Counted from the first letter of the stretch, positions 48,201 through 58,851 are shown. The stretch is 64,000 bases of DNA from Gordius sp. MW1 (GCA_964036665.1 OZ038526.1:22258001-22322000), one strand, 5' to 3'. A program made the numbers and translations. The notes: generated by a model from the sequence alone, not told the origin.

Positions 48201-51200
48201 TCAAAAAGGTTTATTTTTATTTAGTAATTATTTCCACATATATTTTTTGTGTTTTTTATGATTTTATAAAAATTCCGATGAAATATTTGGGATAAATTTT
48301 AATAATAAATAAAGAATTATTTTTTAAATAACATGATTTTTCTCCTTTTAATATGTGTTTTTTTTATTTCCCCTGTATTAATATCAAAAGAGTCGTCAAA
48401 GAAAGAATTTTTAATTTTTGAAATATAAAAGAACTTTTCTAATTAATACCAAATTTAGGATTTAAATTCAAAAATGAGACTGATTACTTATCATTTTCTT
48501 TAATTTTTTTCGGCAAAAAATTATAAAAATTATATTTTGTAATTTTTAAACATAAAACGTTCATTTCGTGTCACTAGGTCTTGACTGTCCGTTGTCAAAG
48601 TGTTATGGGCAAATTAGTGCAAGAATCAGCGCTGGATTACAGACTAGATCGGGAACTAAGTTCCGCGTGCGGGTGGGAAATTTCCCGCTTTTGCGCGCCC
48701 CATCAACCGGAAGTCCAATATGGCGGACCAGAAATCCAAGATGACCGCCCCCATGGAGAACTGAAAGTCGAGGGGGAGATGGGACCGATCGATAATGGGA
48801 GGGTTGGGGAATGCCTAAGGCAACACTTGGTTACGGGTCATATCAAGTCGGAACCTTGTAGGAAGGTTAGTTTTTTTAAGTTGGAGAGCGTTTTAATTTT
48901 ATAAGGGATTTGAAATTTTTAACACTTCTTTACTTCTAATAACGTCTTAATTAATTGAGTCATTTAAATGAATGAAAAAAATAGAATAATTTTGATGCTA
49001 AAACGGTCTTTTTTTATGGGGAAATAATTAAAAATCAAGTGGGGCGGGGGAAAAAAAATATAATTAAGTCCAAGTTATTAATCAAATTTTACTACATCTT
49101 CTTTATGAAATATTGTATCCCACATAGAGGTGGGCGCGGGCCTAATTTTTTATTCATGGCCCGCCCACTCACGGTGGTATTAAAAAAAGTTCACGCCCAC
49201 TCACGCTTACCACTAAAATTTTTTGACCCGACCCGCCCGCTCACGAAAGGCAATATTTTGATTCACGCATCACGCCCGAAAATTTAAGGTGGTTTTAAAT
49301 TTTTCAAAATTGGTAACCTATACTTTTTTGAATTTATTCTATTTATTTTTATAATTCCATAACAAAAAATAAATACAATTTATAAATCGAAATTTTTATT
49401 TAAAAAAGAATAATATCCATGTTTTTTGATTTTAATTGAGTACGCCTTTCTTCCAACAAGCGATTGGCTACAGAGAACAATCTTTCACTAGATGCCGAAT
49501 TTGCAGGGGCGGATAAAATTTTACTCTCTAATTTTTTCAAAAAAATAAACGAATTTTCATGCTTCCAAAACTTCAAAATACTATCATTATTATTTGTCTT
49601 TTGAGCGATGAATCTTTTAAGTTCATCCTCGCAGCTTTCTTTAATAGATGGTGAGGTTTCATCAGTATCATCTAGAAATTCTCTAAATGTTTCATTTAGA
49701 ATATTAGGTTTCTTGTGAGTGTAGGACGAATTATGACAGCTAATAGTTGGTTTTGGCATTGACTTATTCATATCATATTTTATGACATTTAGCATTAAAT
49801 AAAACATATTTAGATTTATGTATTACCATATTTCCATTGATTTATTATTTTTCATTGGTTGTTGTATTTTGTTGGGTCTAATAGTACTCTAGATCTTTGA
49901 GTTTAATTGTTAATAAAGAAATAATTATTATATATTAATACAATATTATAAATTCTACTCCTTCACTACTCATACATTACACTAAAGCATTTATTACAAA
50001 TAATAAAAAGTAAAAACTTTTAATGACATTTGTAAACACTAAAATTTATAATTTAATGCGAAGAATTACATTTTCATTGTAAAATAATATATATAATAAT
50101 AAAATACTACATGTAAATAAGCTTGTTGATAAATTTGATTTGAATTTGAACATATAAATTTTAAAAGAAAAAGCTAGCAAAAGGAAAAATAGGTTCACTC
50201 GGATGTTGGTTATAAAATGCGAAAGATTTTTTGTTTTCAAAAACTAATCTTTTTTTTAAAAAAGCTAAATTAAATTAAATAATATATATATTTTTTAAAA
50301 TTATAAATCAGCAAATTTATATTAATAAAAAACAATTTTAAAAATTAAAATTTCCGTGATTTATGGAAATTTGTGTTCACGCCCACTCACGCACGGGGAA
50401 AATTTTGGAAAGGCCCGTCACGCCCAGTCACGCCTAATAATTTAAAATTTCTTCACATTCACGCCACGCGTAATTTCACGGCCCGCGCCCACCTCTAATT
50501 CCCACAGTCGTGGGGTTTGTTTTGATGAGTTACCTCCATCTTGAATTAGCATATTAATGTGAAATACATTTTTGGTAATTAGTTAATTGGACCCAATTTT
50601 CTTTCATTTTATCTTTTATTTTAGTTAAGGCGAAATATGCTACATTTTTTTAATAATTTATCAAGGGGTCAAAACAGGCGTCATGAAAAGGATTTTTAAT
50701 TTTATTCTTCTTATTTTAAAAAGGTTTTTTTTAAAAAACATTTTGCACGTTTGGTTTGGTACATATCAGATGAAGGAGTAATTGCTAAAACGTTAGCGTT
50801 TTATTAAATAAAGGCTCGTCTTAATATCGGATTTCGCTGCGCATCAAAAATAGTCGTACGTGTTATAACATAGCCGTGTCTTAACTTGGTGTTCATATCA
50901 AATTCACATTTCAGACGCATAACATAACAGCAAATTTGTTAGATGCAAAATTTATTTAGATTTTAGATTATTAAGTTTTTAGGTATCAGCAAAGTTTGGA
51001 TTTAATCAAGTGCTGAAATGAACTTTTTAACTATCAAACAATTAACAACAATCGAGTTTGACTCACGAAAATCTGATATTTAGACAAAGATACATTCGCG
51101 CGATTCTAATCTAAATCCCGAGCCTTAAGGGGCGCAAATTTAGAATTTTATTTATCTCGCAAAAAATTTAATTTCTGCGTTTTTTTTCGCTTAATTCCTG

Positions 51201-53420
51201 AAGGAAGTTATAAGGATACTGTACGAAAGTAGAGGAGATATTCATCTCGACCCGACACTTGATCTAGCATGCCATTCCGATGTTCCCCTTCATTGCCCTA
51301 GCATAATTCCTGGAGAGGGCAGACGTACGTTTTAATATTTTAAACTAATTTTATCAATGTCCATTAAAAATTTTTAAAATATCATATATTCGGGCCATTT
51401 AATGACAAATCAAAACGTTTTCGACTGACCATATCAGATCAAGATAATTTTTGGTGAGGGTGTAGGCCTCATTTATTAGAGTGATTTATGAAAATTTCAG
51501 CGATTTGGGCAGATACTTTGTAAATGGAGGTTTTATGGGCCAAAATGAGGTTCGGGAGCGTTTTATGGATTTTATTATTTTTGTCATATTTTTGAAAGTA
51601 ATTGCGTTATTCACTCAAATTTTGGTGTATTTTGTTTTTGTAAAAAAATTCTCTATCGAAATAATTTAACTAAAAACCCCAAATATGTGCGGTTATTTTT
51701 TTGTGGTCAAATTAGTGTAAATTTTTTAAAAACATATTTACCCTTTAATTGAAATCACCAATTTCACAATGTGCACTTTTTATTACCCTTTATCATATTT
51801 CAACCATAAAAAGTTTGGGAGCGGCTACGAGATGGTCAAAAATTCGAAAAATTACATTTCCCCTAAAAAATTAATAGATGGCGATATAATCAATTATCAC
51901 AATGACATATTATGATGTTTGTTTTTTATAAAATTGCAAATTTATAAAGAATTTTGATCTTTTTTTTCTACGCAAGGGGCCGAGTTTAAAAATTAGATCT
52001 TGAATTTTAACTTAAATGATATAGGGGGAGCTTAAAATTAATGTGAGGTTGAAAAAAAATACTAATATAATGGCAAAATTGCTCATATATTTTCATTTTT
52101 ACTGATAATCCATGCTAAATATAAAAAAATTATGCAGAATGAAAGTTGTTTTAAAAATTTTACTTGCCAGTTGTGACCATTTTTAATTTTAATTAAAATT
52201 AAACTTATTTTCAAACTCGGTTACTTGATCGCGTATAAAAATTCAAAATTTAAGTTTATTTCAATATTATTTATTTACCATATATTCTTTAAATTTGCAA
52301 TTTGATAAAAAACAAACATCATAATATGTTCTTGTGATAATTGATTATACCGCCATCTATAAATATTTTTTGTGGAAATGTAATTTTTCAAATTTTTGAC
52401 CATCTCGTAACCGCTCCCAAACTTTTTATGATTGAAACATGATAATGGGTCATAAAGGAGTGCACATTGTGCAATTGGTGATTTCATATAAAGGGTTAAT
52501 ATGTTTTAAAGATTTTTCACTAATTTTATCGCAAAAATTAACCTCAAAAGTTTGAGGTTTTTGGTTAAATTATTTCGATAGAGAATTTCTTTAGGAACAA
52601 AATGCACCAAAATTTGAGTGAATGACGCAATTACTTTTAAAAATATGACAAAAATAGTGAAATCCATAAAACGCTCCCGAACGTAATTTTGGCCCTTTAA
52701 ACGTCCATAACTTAAAAAGTATTGGCCCAAAATGGCTAAAATTTTCAGAAATTACTCTAATAAATCAGGCCTAAACCCTCGCCTAAAATTATCCTGATCT
52801 GAAATGGTCGGTTGAAAATCGTCTTTTTTTTGACGAATCGACATGGAATGCCCATCCTTGGGCATTCGAGTATTTTCGAGTGGTTTAATTGATCTATAAT
52901 AAAATTAATCCAATAGGTTCTAACAAATCAAAATTGCATGTTGAGTAAAAGAAAACATTTTGTACTAAAATAACAAAGAATCATTTATGGTTTCCGTATA
53001 AAACAATTTTTAAAATCGATTTGAATAATTCCACATTAATATTATTATGTATGTATATTTTGTGCTTTTCAGAAATGTCGTGTCTCCTCGATGTCTTGCA
53101 TAAATCCAAGGGTACTTTAACTCCAGAATGCCGCAAACTCCTGTCCGAACGCGTTGAGATGTGGGCGTACGCCATTAAAGTACTTCATTCACAAACATTT
53201 ATATTCCCCCATCATTTTTACTAACACACTCCTTCGGGTTTATAACGTTTAGGTAGCTCCGCCGGGGTCTGTAGCCGAGCTCGCCGAAACTTTAATGACT
53301 TATCGTGACAAAAATTATTTGCTCCTTTCTTTCGGTTTCGCTTTGACCATCCTCTTCATCCTGGGTTGGGTAATGGGTAGAGCCACAAAACGTCTCAGAG
53401 TCGACTTGAAAAATCGGTGA
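36021..53420 (+). CDS. GLG1: Golgi apparatus protein 1 (GLG1/ESL-1), 21 exons
   Basis: Type I membrane sialoglycoprotein of the Golgi, known in vertebrates as MG-160, ESL-1 and CFR-1, which binds FGFs and E-selectin. Coding exons: 36021-36299, 36348-36380, 36430-36516, 36641-36937, 37159-37410, 37918-38322, 38724-38846, 39879-39994, 40495-40765, 41291-41428, 41925-42074, 43071-43190, 43967-44182, 45591-45683, 46330-46467, 47430-47547, 48066-48208, 48578-48865, 51204-51324, 53073-53179, 53253-53420. All junctions are GT-AG and keep phase, giving about 1,220 residues (human about 1,180). Family motifs follow in order: ISSDCNN, FSDYRL, GRVYECLFDH, SDYKVSYGLA, MLEHRRML, ESALDYRLD, VEMWAYAIK. The product has a signal peptide, cysteine-rich repeats throughout, one transmembrane helix and the tail ATKRLRVDLKNR. 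There are no internal stops, so the gene looks functional. Confidence 0.96.
36430..36516 (+). CDS. GLG1: GLG1 exon 3 (short, easily missed)
   Basis: This 29-codon exon reads LLWSLKLNLTQTKFFLSIAE and ends MCGDHVFQ. It matches the vertebrate stretch LLWNYKLNLTTDPKFESVAR, including the NLT glycosylation site. The spacing of ten residues from its cysteine to the next one in exon 4 also matches. It follows acceptor TTCTAG and precedes donor CAG-GTTATT, phase 0 on both sides. It has no ATG near its start and would be missed by a plain ORF scan. Confidence 0.85.
37430..37510. mobile_element. Helentron-like end fragment in GLG1 intron 5
   Basis: AATTGCTATGCAATTTATGG followed by GCTTTCTTTTGGTTATCC is the inverted 3' end of the H1-H3 family. 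Only the end is left. It begins about 20 bp after the exon 5 donor. Confidence 0.5.
38395..38462. mobile_element. MITE remnant in GLG1 intron 6
   Basis: The AGAGGGGGCAGTGGCCCCTC, poly-C and GGCTAAGCCCATGG pieces are the right half of a CATGGGCGTAGCC-family MITE. The left end is lost. Confidence 0.5.
39315..39514. mobile_element. hAT-type MITE, TAGTGTTGT family, copy B
   Basis: The ends TAGTGTTGTAAAGACAGC and GCCGTTTTTACAACACTA are inverted. The flanks ctttattg and atatattg match at 6 of 8. It lies in GLG1 intron 7 and carries the GGTCGACT-type interior motifs of the family. Confidence 0.8.
42262..42461. mobile_element. hAT-type MITE, TAGTGTTGT family, copy C
   Basis: The ends TAGTGTTGTAAATACGG and CGTTTTTAAAAACATTA are imperfect inverted repeats. 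The flanks gccccgag (42254-42261) and accccgag (42462-42469) match at 7 of 8. It lies in GLG1 intron 11. Confidence 0.85.
42771..42976. mobile_element. hAT-type MITE, TAGTGTTGT family, copy D
   Basis: The ends TAGTGTTGTAAAAAGGG and CCCTTTTTACAACACTA are inverted. The flanks GTTTACA and GTCTACA nearly match. This is the second copy in GLG1 intron 11, about 300 bp from copy C. Confidence 0.78.
43233..43920. mobile_element. Foldback MITE in GLG1 intron 12
   Basis: The left end GCACAACTGGCGAAATGCAC and right end GCATTTCGCCAGTTGTAC are inverted. The mirror extends inward through GGAGAA, GTCAAAATAG, TTGCAAAAAAGT and TCTCCATT-type stretches. A second, shorter inverted pair with the same CAACTGG..GAAATGCACA motif sits at the centre (43570-43630), so two head-to-head units may be joined. 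The right end touches the exon 13 acceptor region (exon starts 43967). No target duplication is clear. Confidence 0.7.
44210..44399. mobile_element. hAT-type MITE, TAGTGTTGT family, copy E
   Basis: The ends TAGTGTTGTAAAAACGGC and GCCATTTTTACAACACTA are inverted. The flanks gtagggat (44202-44209) and gtagagat (44400-44407) match at 7 of 8. It lies in GLG1 intron 13, 28 bp after the exon 13 donor. Confidence 0.87.
44655..44804. mobile_element. MITE, CATGGGCGTAGCC family, in GLG1 intron 13
   Basis: The left end is CATGGGCGTAGCCAGG and the right end CTGGCTACGCCGTCG. The flanks tattctca and aattctca match at 7 of 8. The interior has G- and C-rich blocks like the other copies. Confidence 0.82.
48578..48865 (+). 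CDS. GLG1: GLG1 exon 18 with lineage-specific insert
   Basis: It encodes the QESALDYRLD repeat, then CAPHQPEVQYGGPEIQDDRP and a Gly/Glu-rich loop before VGECLRQHL. The vertebrate counterpart (CAEEAAAQEQTGQVEECLK) is about 25 residues shorter between the same two cysteines. The insert is GC-rich relative to the rest of the gene and is in phase, so it is probably a surface loop. Confidence 0.85.
49125..50497. mobile_element. hAT element TAGAGGTGGGCGCGGGC in GLG1 intron 18
   Basis: The ends TAGAGGTGGGCGCGGGC and GCCCGCGCCCACCTCTA are perfect 17-bp inverted repeats, with repeated CACGCCCACTCACG subterminal motifs. The flanks atcccaca and attcccaca agree apart from one inserted base. The C-terminal part of a hAT transposase lies inside on the minus strand. 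Confidence 0.88.
49400..49807 (-). pseudogene. hAT transposase C-terminal dimerisation domain remnant
   Basis: A 135-codon open stretch ends ILSAPANSASSERLFSVANR then LLEERRTQLKSKNMDIILF, the hallmark hATC dimerisation domain (pattern P..S..SER.FS......R..L....). An acidic-to-basic linker region precedes it. The N-terminal zinc finger and catalytic core are absent from this 1.4-kb element, so it is a deletion derivative and cannot be autonomous. Confidence 0.85.
51400..52845. mobile_element. Foldback element in GLG1 intron 19
   Basis: Two long inverted arms (about 51400-51960 and 52270-52845) match in detail, for example AGATCAAGATAATTTTTGG against CCTAAAATTATCCTGATCT, and CGGGAGCGTTTTATGGATTT against its mirror at 52670. 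The unpaired middle is about 300 bp. Short frames in both arms are mirror copies and not genes. Arm divergence suggests moderate age. The ends are too diverged for a target duplication. Confidence 0.7.
53253..53420 (+). CDS. GLG1: GLG1 last exon: transmembrane helix and tail
   Basis: After the VAPPGSVAEL juxtamembrane stretch comes a hydrophobic helix (YLLLSFGFALTILFILGWVM), then GRATKRLRVDLKNR and TGA. This is the same layout as the vertebrate C-terminus (GRITKRVTRELKDR), whose short basic tail is cytosolic and takes part in Golgi retention. The preceding intron is only 73 bp. Confidence 0.95.
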   Translation, partial: VAPPGSVAELAETLMTYRDKNYLLLSFGFALTILFILGWVMGRATKRLRVDLKNR

Positions 53421-53590
53421 ACATTCCTTGCTCCCCAAAATTAAAAAACACAAGAATCTTTTTACCCGTTTTTTTCATAAGGTTCTATCATTTTGTAAAA
53501 ATACTTTAACACATATATATGTATATCTAAAGTTTTAAATACGATAAAGCGTATTTATTTTTTATACGTAAAGAATGTGTATGAGAATCG

Positions 53591-53634
53591 AATAAACATA
53601 TATATATATCTCGAAGCAAAAAATGTTGAATAAA
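53591..53634 (+). terminator. Polyadenylation signals after GLG1
   Basis: AATAAA occurs at 53591-53596 and again at 53629-53634, about 170-215 bp after the GLG1 stop codon, at a normal 3' UTR distance. Confidence 0.6.
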
Positions 53635-53639
53635 ATTAT

Positions 53640-54850
53640 TTTTAAGCAACGTTAGTTTTCCTTCAAATTATCCTTTTTACAAAATATAACTTTAAATTAA
53701 TTTTAAAACCCTTGTTTCTCTGCTCCCTTGAACTGCTGGGGTTGATGGTAGATTCTGGGTAACTTTTACTACCGTTTTATAAGATCGTACCTAACCATTC
53801 CAATTGGCTGTGATATGAAACACCTTTTTTTAATCACATAATCACTCGCCATTTGGAACTATTAGATACAAACGCTCTTCTCTCTTCCTTTTCGTAACTC
53901 TCACTAAAATATATCTTAAAAGTTTTTCTATGTATACAGTATTAGAGTTTAATGTGCTTAATTTATAAAATCTCGTGGTTAAAAATCTAATTTAGATATA
54001 ACTCCTCAACTTTTGCCTATTCATTGAAATATTTGATAAAACATATGTAGGTTTAATTATCATAAAAACTCTGTTTTTCACATATCTTTAAAATTTACTT
54101 ATATATATTATCGGTTAAAAATATAAATTAGATGGTAATATTTGACTAAACTTTTGTAATTAATATAAAAAAACTATCATAAAAGTCAAAAAATGGAATA
54201 AATCAAATCATCTTTATAATGAAAAAAAAATAAAAAAATGTTAATACTTGACGAGAGAATAGTAGATGATTTTGCGAACTGTGAGTCCTTGAACTTTACA
54301 CGACTATCCAGCCTGCTGTGTATGTGCGTATGCGTATAAATGCTTGCGTGTTATTGTAGTTCACTAAAAGGTCATAACAACTAATGACCTTTATCATCCA
54401 TCCATGGTCTCCCCAAATTTTCAATCGATCTTAATCGCGGACAGATGAATAAGAAAAAGTAAGATTTTAAGGATTTGCCAAAGTTCTTTAGTTCCTTCGT
54501 TTACCAATTTCAAAAATTGTGATAATATAATTTCGCTTCACTTTTCAAAAAATAGACTTTAAAATGTAAGAGAAGGTCTCGTATTGTAAAACCTGATAGC
54601 TATAGCAGCGTATTCTAATATATCATACTTCGTCATCATATAAAATATCCTTTAATTTTAAACAAACTTGTGCGAACATTTTTGCAATTCCTTCGGAGGA
54701 GGTCATGAAAAAGGATGGAATAATATTATTCATTTTAAGCACATCTAGCAAAAAGAACGTAAACTCTTTTTTGTTTATCGGAGGAGAAGTCACAACAAAA
54801 TTAAAAGATTACATTATGCAGCTCGCAAAAAATCGTCTGCGCGTAGCGAG
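53640..54850. other. Intergenic sequence, nothing recognised
   Basis: No splice-framed coding sequence or repeat end is recognised between the GLG1 3' end and the NRF1/CRE-like cluster. A 65-codon frame at 54705-54902 overlaps that cluster and shows no family motif. Confidence 0.45.
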
Positions 54851-54858
54851 ATTCAATA

Positions 54859-54920
54859 TGCGCATGCGTAAAGGAACAAAGGCATCGCGCATGCGCAATT
54901 AAGCGTGCCTCGTGACGTCA
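54859..54920. promoter_or_regulatory. Cluster of NRF1-like and CRE-like sites
   Basis: TGCGCATGCGTA (54859-54870) and GCGCATGCGC (54887-54896) match the palindromic NRF1 (erect wing family) consensus. A full palindromic CRE, TGACGTCA, follows at 54913-54920. All lie within 62 bp in a CpG-rich patch that stands out from AT-rich surroundings. This is a candidate core promoter or enhancer. Which gene it serves is unknown; GLG1 ends 1.4 kb to the left and reads toward it. Confidence 0.5.
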
Positions 54921-55129
54921 TCGATCGCGTCAATTCGTACAAATTCAATCGATCCGAGAAAATAAATTTCGATCACAAATCAAACCTTTTTGCAAAAATG
55001 CAAAATTTTAAATTTTGAAATTTATATTAAAAAAAACTTTTATAAGAAAAAATTTTATTATTAAATCAACCCTTCCAAAGAAATAATTTATTTCGATAGT
55101 ATCTCGAGAAATTAGCTAAGAATTATTAA

Positions 55130-56568
55130 CACTTCGTAGGTCAGGTGGGGTAATAATGACCCCAAAACTAGTGAATATTACAATTCTATTTTTTCAGTAG
55201 CTTAACAAAATTTACCTTAGAATATCTCTTCTTGGCTAGTTTTTATCCAATAGTTTTTAAGATAGAGTGTTTTAGATGCCCAGGGTCTTCCACAACACCT
55301 TCCATAAAATGAAAAAAAAAATTGCAACATTTTTTTTTGAAATATATTATTAAAACCCATTCTTGTAAACCCATTTGTGAAGAAATTTTTTGTATACATA
55401 TATTTTTATTTAAAATATTCAAATTTTAACACATTAATTTTTCCTCATGGTATTTCAAAGTGCTTATTTGTGTGATTTTTCCTGCATTTTTTGATTTTGA
55501 TTGCTATGCAATTTATGGGCTCACTTTCCAATTTGTTTGTCACGCTGTTCGGTCATGCACCGAATGACTTCGGCTTGTTTACTGCTAAATTTAATAAGTC
55601 TTATATTAAAAAGTGCAGTTTCTTTATAGTTCTTCATCTGAAGATGGTATATGAACATAACACTTATAACATTTTATCAAGTAGTTCTTGATGAATCTAT
55701 GATTATATATATATATGAGGTCATGAATCTGAGAGTGAGCAACAGGAGATTAAGATGAAGAAGAGTTAATTGATATGCCGAACAAAATTAGTTACTTTTA
55801 TAGGAAATAACTTAGAAGCTTTTATTATATGATATATTTCAAAGGGAAAGACAATAATAAGTGGCACAAAAATTGTCCTAATACAAATGTTAGAACAAAA
55901 TAGAATTGTGTATTTCATCCAAAACTCCTCTTGATTGTTTTAAATTACTTATTACAGATGAAATAATCAAGAGTTTAGTGAAATTTAGCAAATTTATGAC
56001 TTAAATATATGTAGAAAATGTATATGTAAAATTTTTATTCCCTCATAAAATTTCTTATATAACATTTTTCATTTAAATATTTTTCATTAGGTTCTTATGA
56101 AAAATTTTATAAAATAACATTAAATTAAAAATATGAGTTGAGACTAATAGTAACTTTTTTTGCCTTTGAAAATTAAAAGCCAAAAATTGCCTAAGTTTGA
56201 ACATCTCTATTTTTTTTGTTTTTAGGTTATTTTTTATCAAGTTTTCCACATTTATAGTTTCATTCAACCTTCTTTTATATAATCTTATTGATTAAACCAT
56301 AAAATAAAATATATTTTTTTTGTATGAGCCAAAATAGTCATTAGGGGAAAAATTTTGGAGGTTGCTCTAATTATAGGCATAAAATGTAAACCACTTGATC
56401 AAATAAGCAAACTAATATATTAATGAACGTATAAGAGTTAAATACTATTCTTGTAAACTTTGACAAGTTTATATTATAAAATATCTAAGTTATAGCTAGT
56501 TAAAGTTTGAGGTAATTATGGCCCCAAATACCATCCGTGTTAGCATTTTTGACCCAACCTTCGAAGTG
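55130..56568. mobile_element. piggyBac-like element with TTAA flanks
   Basis: TTAA at 55126-55129 and 56569-56572 flanks inverted ends CACTTCGTAGGTCAGG and (reversed) CACTTCGAAGGTTGGG. A TTAA duplication is typical of piggyBac. Both subterminal regions carry a GGGGTAATAATGACCCC-like or GGTAATTATGGCCCC stretch. I recognise no transposase. A Helentron-like end fragment is embedded at 55499. Confidence 0.6.
55499..55575. mobile_element. Helentron-like end fragment
   Basis: GATTGCTATGCAATTTATGG followed by GCTCACTTTCC corresponds to the inverted 3' end of the H1-H3 family. It lies within the piggyBac-like element. Confidence 0.45.
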
Positions 56569-56572
56569 TTAA

Positions 56573-58600
56573 TAAATAACTAATTCCTGTCTCGATTATT
56601 TTGGCAAAAATTAAAAAAAAATCCTTTGTTTTTTCTAATAATTTTGATTTGAAAATAAATCACATATTACTATAATAATAATTTTGTTTTGCATCGTATT
56701 TTCAGTTAAAATGTACAATCCAAACTTGATATTTCTATATTTAATATAAAACTCGACCGCCCCCCCCCCAATTTACTAAATATTTTACTACGAATCATCC
56801 ACAAAAAACCTATTTTAAATTCCGAATTCAAATAAAAAAATTTAAAAACCTATAATCACTCCCCCCCCCCCAAAAACGTTAAAACCTCTTTAAAAAACAC
56901 GATCTTTAGAGAAAAACAAATCGAATAGCTAAGACAAATTAAATTCAATAACTAAATAAAATGCAGAAAATAAGATAAATAAAAAAACCAAATAAAATTA
57001 ATAAAATAAGGTTTAAATCTTGAAAAGCGCAAAGCCAGAAAGGCAAATGTGATGCAATATACCCCATTATACTCATTATAATTTAGGTCAGGCAAAAGCT
57101 AGCTTCCTATATCTATAAGGGGTTATTGAACCCCCCCCCCTTTATGCTTAGCTTTAAAAAATCACCAGTTTTTTCACGTCAATCATCAGTGGGGATTGGC
57201 CAATAGCCAAAAAGTTCACTAGCGCGCGCCTAAGCGAGCGCGTACAATTTAATACGTTGATGAGATGATGATACAATGTGTTACAATGTACTGCAACAAT
57301 GTTGAACCCATCTGCCCCCTCACCCCCCCCCCCTTCCAACATTTATTATATTAAAGGTTTTGCTCTAAAGATGTGGGGGGGGGAGAATACAAAATAATTA
57401 ATGAGTTTTTATTCAAAAAGTATATATATATGATATTTAATGACTTTTAATCGAATAAATGATTGTTTACATCAAAATATTTGAATTTTTTGGATTATAG
57501 TAGAAGGTACGTTTGAAACAAAATATTATAATGGAACATCTTAAATATATTTGAATTTTTTGGCTTATTATAAATTAATCAAGGGTCATTCTTAATAATA
57601 TTTAATTACTAGCAGATGAAATTCTGGTAAAAAATAATTATAAATCTATCATTAAAAATCAATAAATATTTACTTTTAACAAGCCTAGGCTAGCAGCTTT
57701 ATGGTAAAAAGTTACAAATTTTTGTGATATCTACTAACCTAATTTAACACTGGCTTTAAGAAAAAATCTTCTGCCATCAGACATCCATGCCTCCCAAGTA
57801 TTAGAGAGAAGGGGATTGTAAGCATCAGTCTGCATTCAATCATATTTAGTATACCTCGTGTGGGTAAAAGTAATAAGTATAATCTTGATATGGGGGGGGG
57901 GGGGGGAGAAATGAGTTTTAATTAGAATTTTTCAAAGCTGTTCCAACATACTAAAGGAGGAACATGACAATAAGAGGGTTTTGATTGAAAGCGAGCAAAT
58001 GTTTTGGTGGTAAAGAGTAGCGAACTACGCTGACCTACATATACATACATACATGTATACCTAAGTTGTTTGTATATGTTATGTTTCAAATGACTTTATG
58101 CATTAGATCTCTAGTTCTTAGCAATTGTATAACCTTTAGTAATTAAAAGATTTAAAAGACAATAATATTTAATGATAATGGGGTTTTATTTGATTTTGTA
58201 ATTAACTTTTAGGGTTATAATTGTCAACCAAAAGCTATTTAGTAATGTAAAACTAAATGATATTATAGCATAGCAATACAATTATAAAATCCAGTGTTTT
58301 TACATTAAAGTGAAATATGTAATGCACAAACAAATTTATTGCTAATCAGTTTGCAAGCAATAAAACAAAAAAAATCATTTAAGAAAGAAAGCTATGCATT
58401 CATTTTCACATATAATAATTATCTCCCAAATAAAAAAAAATATTAGTAGATCTGCATTATAGATTGTAAGGTTAGCATATAAAAATGTGCAGAAGAATGT
58501 ATCAAATGGTTTTAATTCACCATATAAAACAATAAAATAATGTAAATTTTACTAATGCTGAGAATTCAATCTACGACAGCTGTTAAGCATCAAAACGAAT
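56573..58600. other. Intergenic, homopolymer C/G runs, no gene
   Basis: Long C runs (56760, 56860, 57130, 57320) and G runs (57375, 57893) occur in otherwise AT-rich DNA. A CpG-rich palindromic patch CGCGCGCCTAAGCGAGCGCG is at about 57220. I recognise no coding sequence. Confidence 0.45.
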
Positions 58601-58601
58601 C

Positions 58602-58851
58602 TGGTGCAAATCGTAATAGAGGCAAATCGTAATAATACATATTACAAATAAATCACTAAATCTAACCCTAACCCTTGCCTATTTACATTTTCGTATATTA
58701 CATGAAATTTACAAATTAAACGATAATAATATTTACAAAATAAGCGATAATAATATTAGAAAATTTACCAATCGCGGAGGGTTTTAACTGCGCATGCGCA
58801 TAAGCAATTATTGCCTGTATTACGATTTGCCTATAATGATTTGCACAGAAG
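58602..58851. mobile_element. MITE with GTGCAAATCGTAAT ends
   Basis: Inverted ends of about 30 bp: GTGCAAATCGTAATAGAGGC on the left and, reversed, GTGCAAATCATTATAGGC on the right. Inside is ACTAAATCTAACCCTAACCC, a segment also found (reversed) in H2 and H3, and a GCGCATGCGC palindrome near 58785. No clear target duplication. Confidence 0.7.

Noticed and set aside
54705-54902. 65-codon open frame over the NRF1/CRE-like cluster
   Set aside because: No family motif or splice context; its basic C-terminus is a translation of the CpG-rich palindromes.
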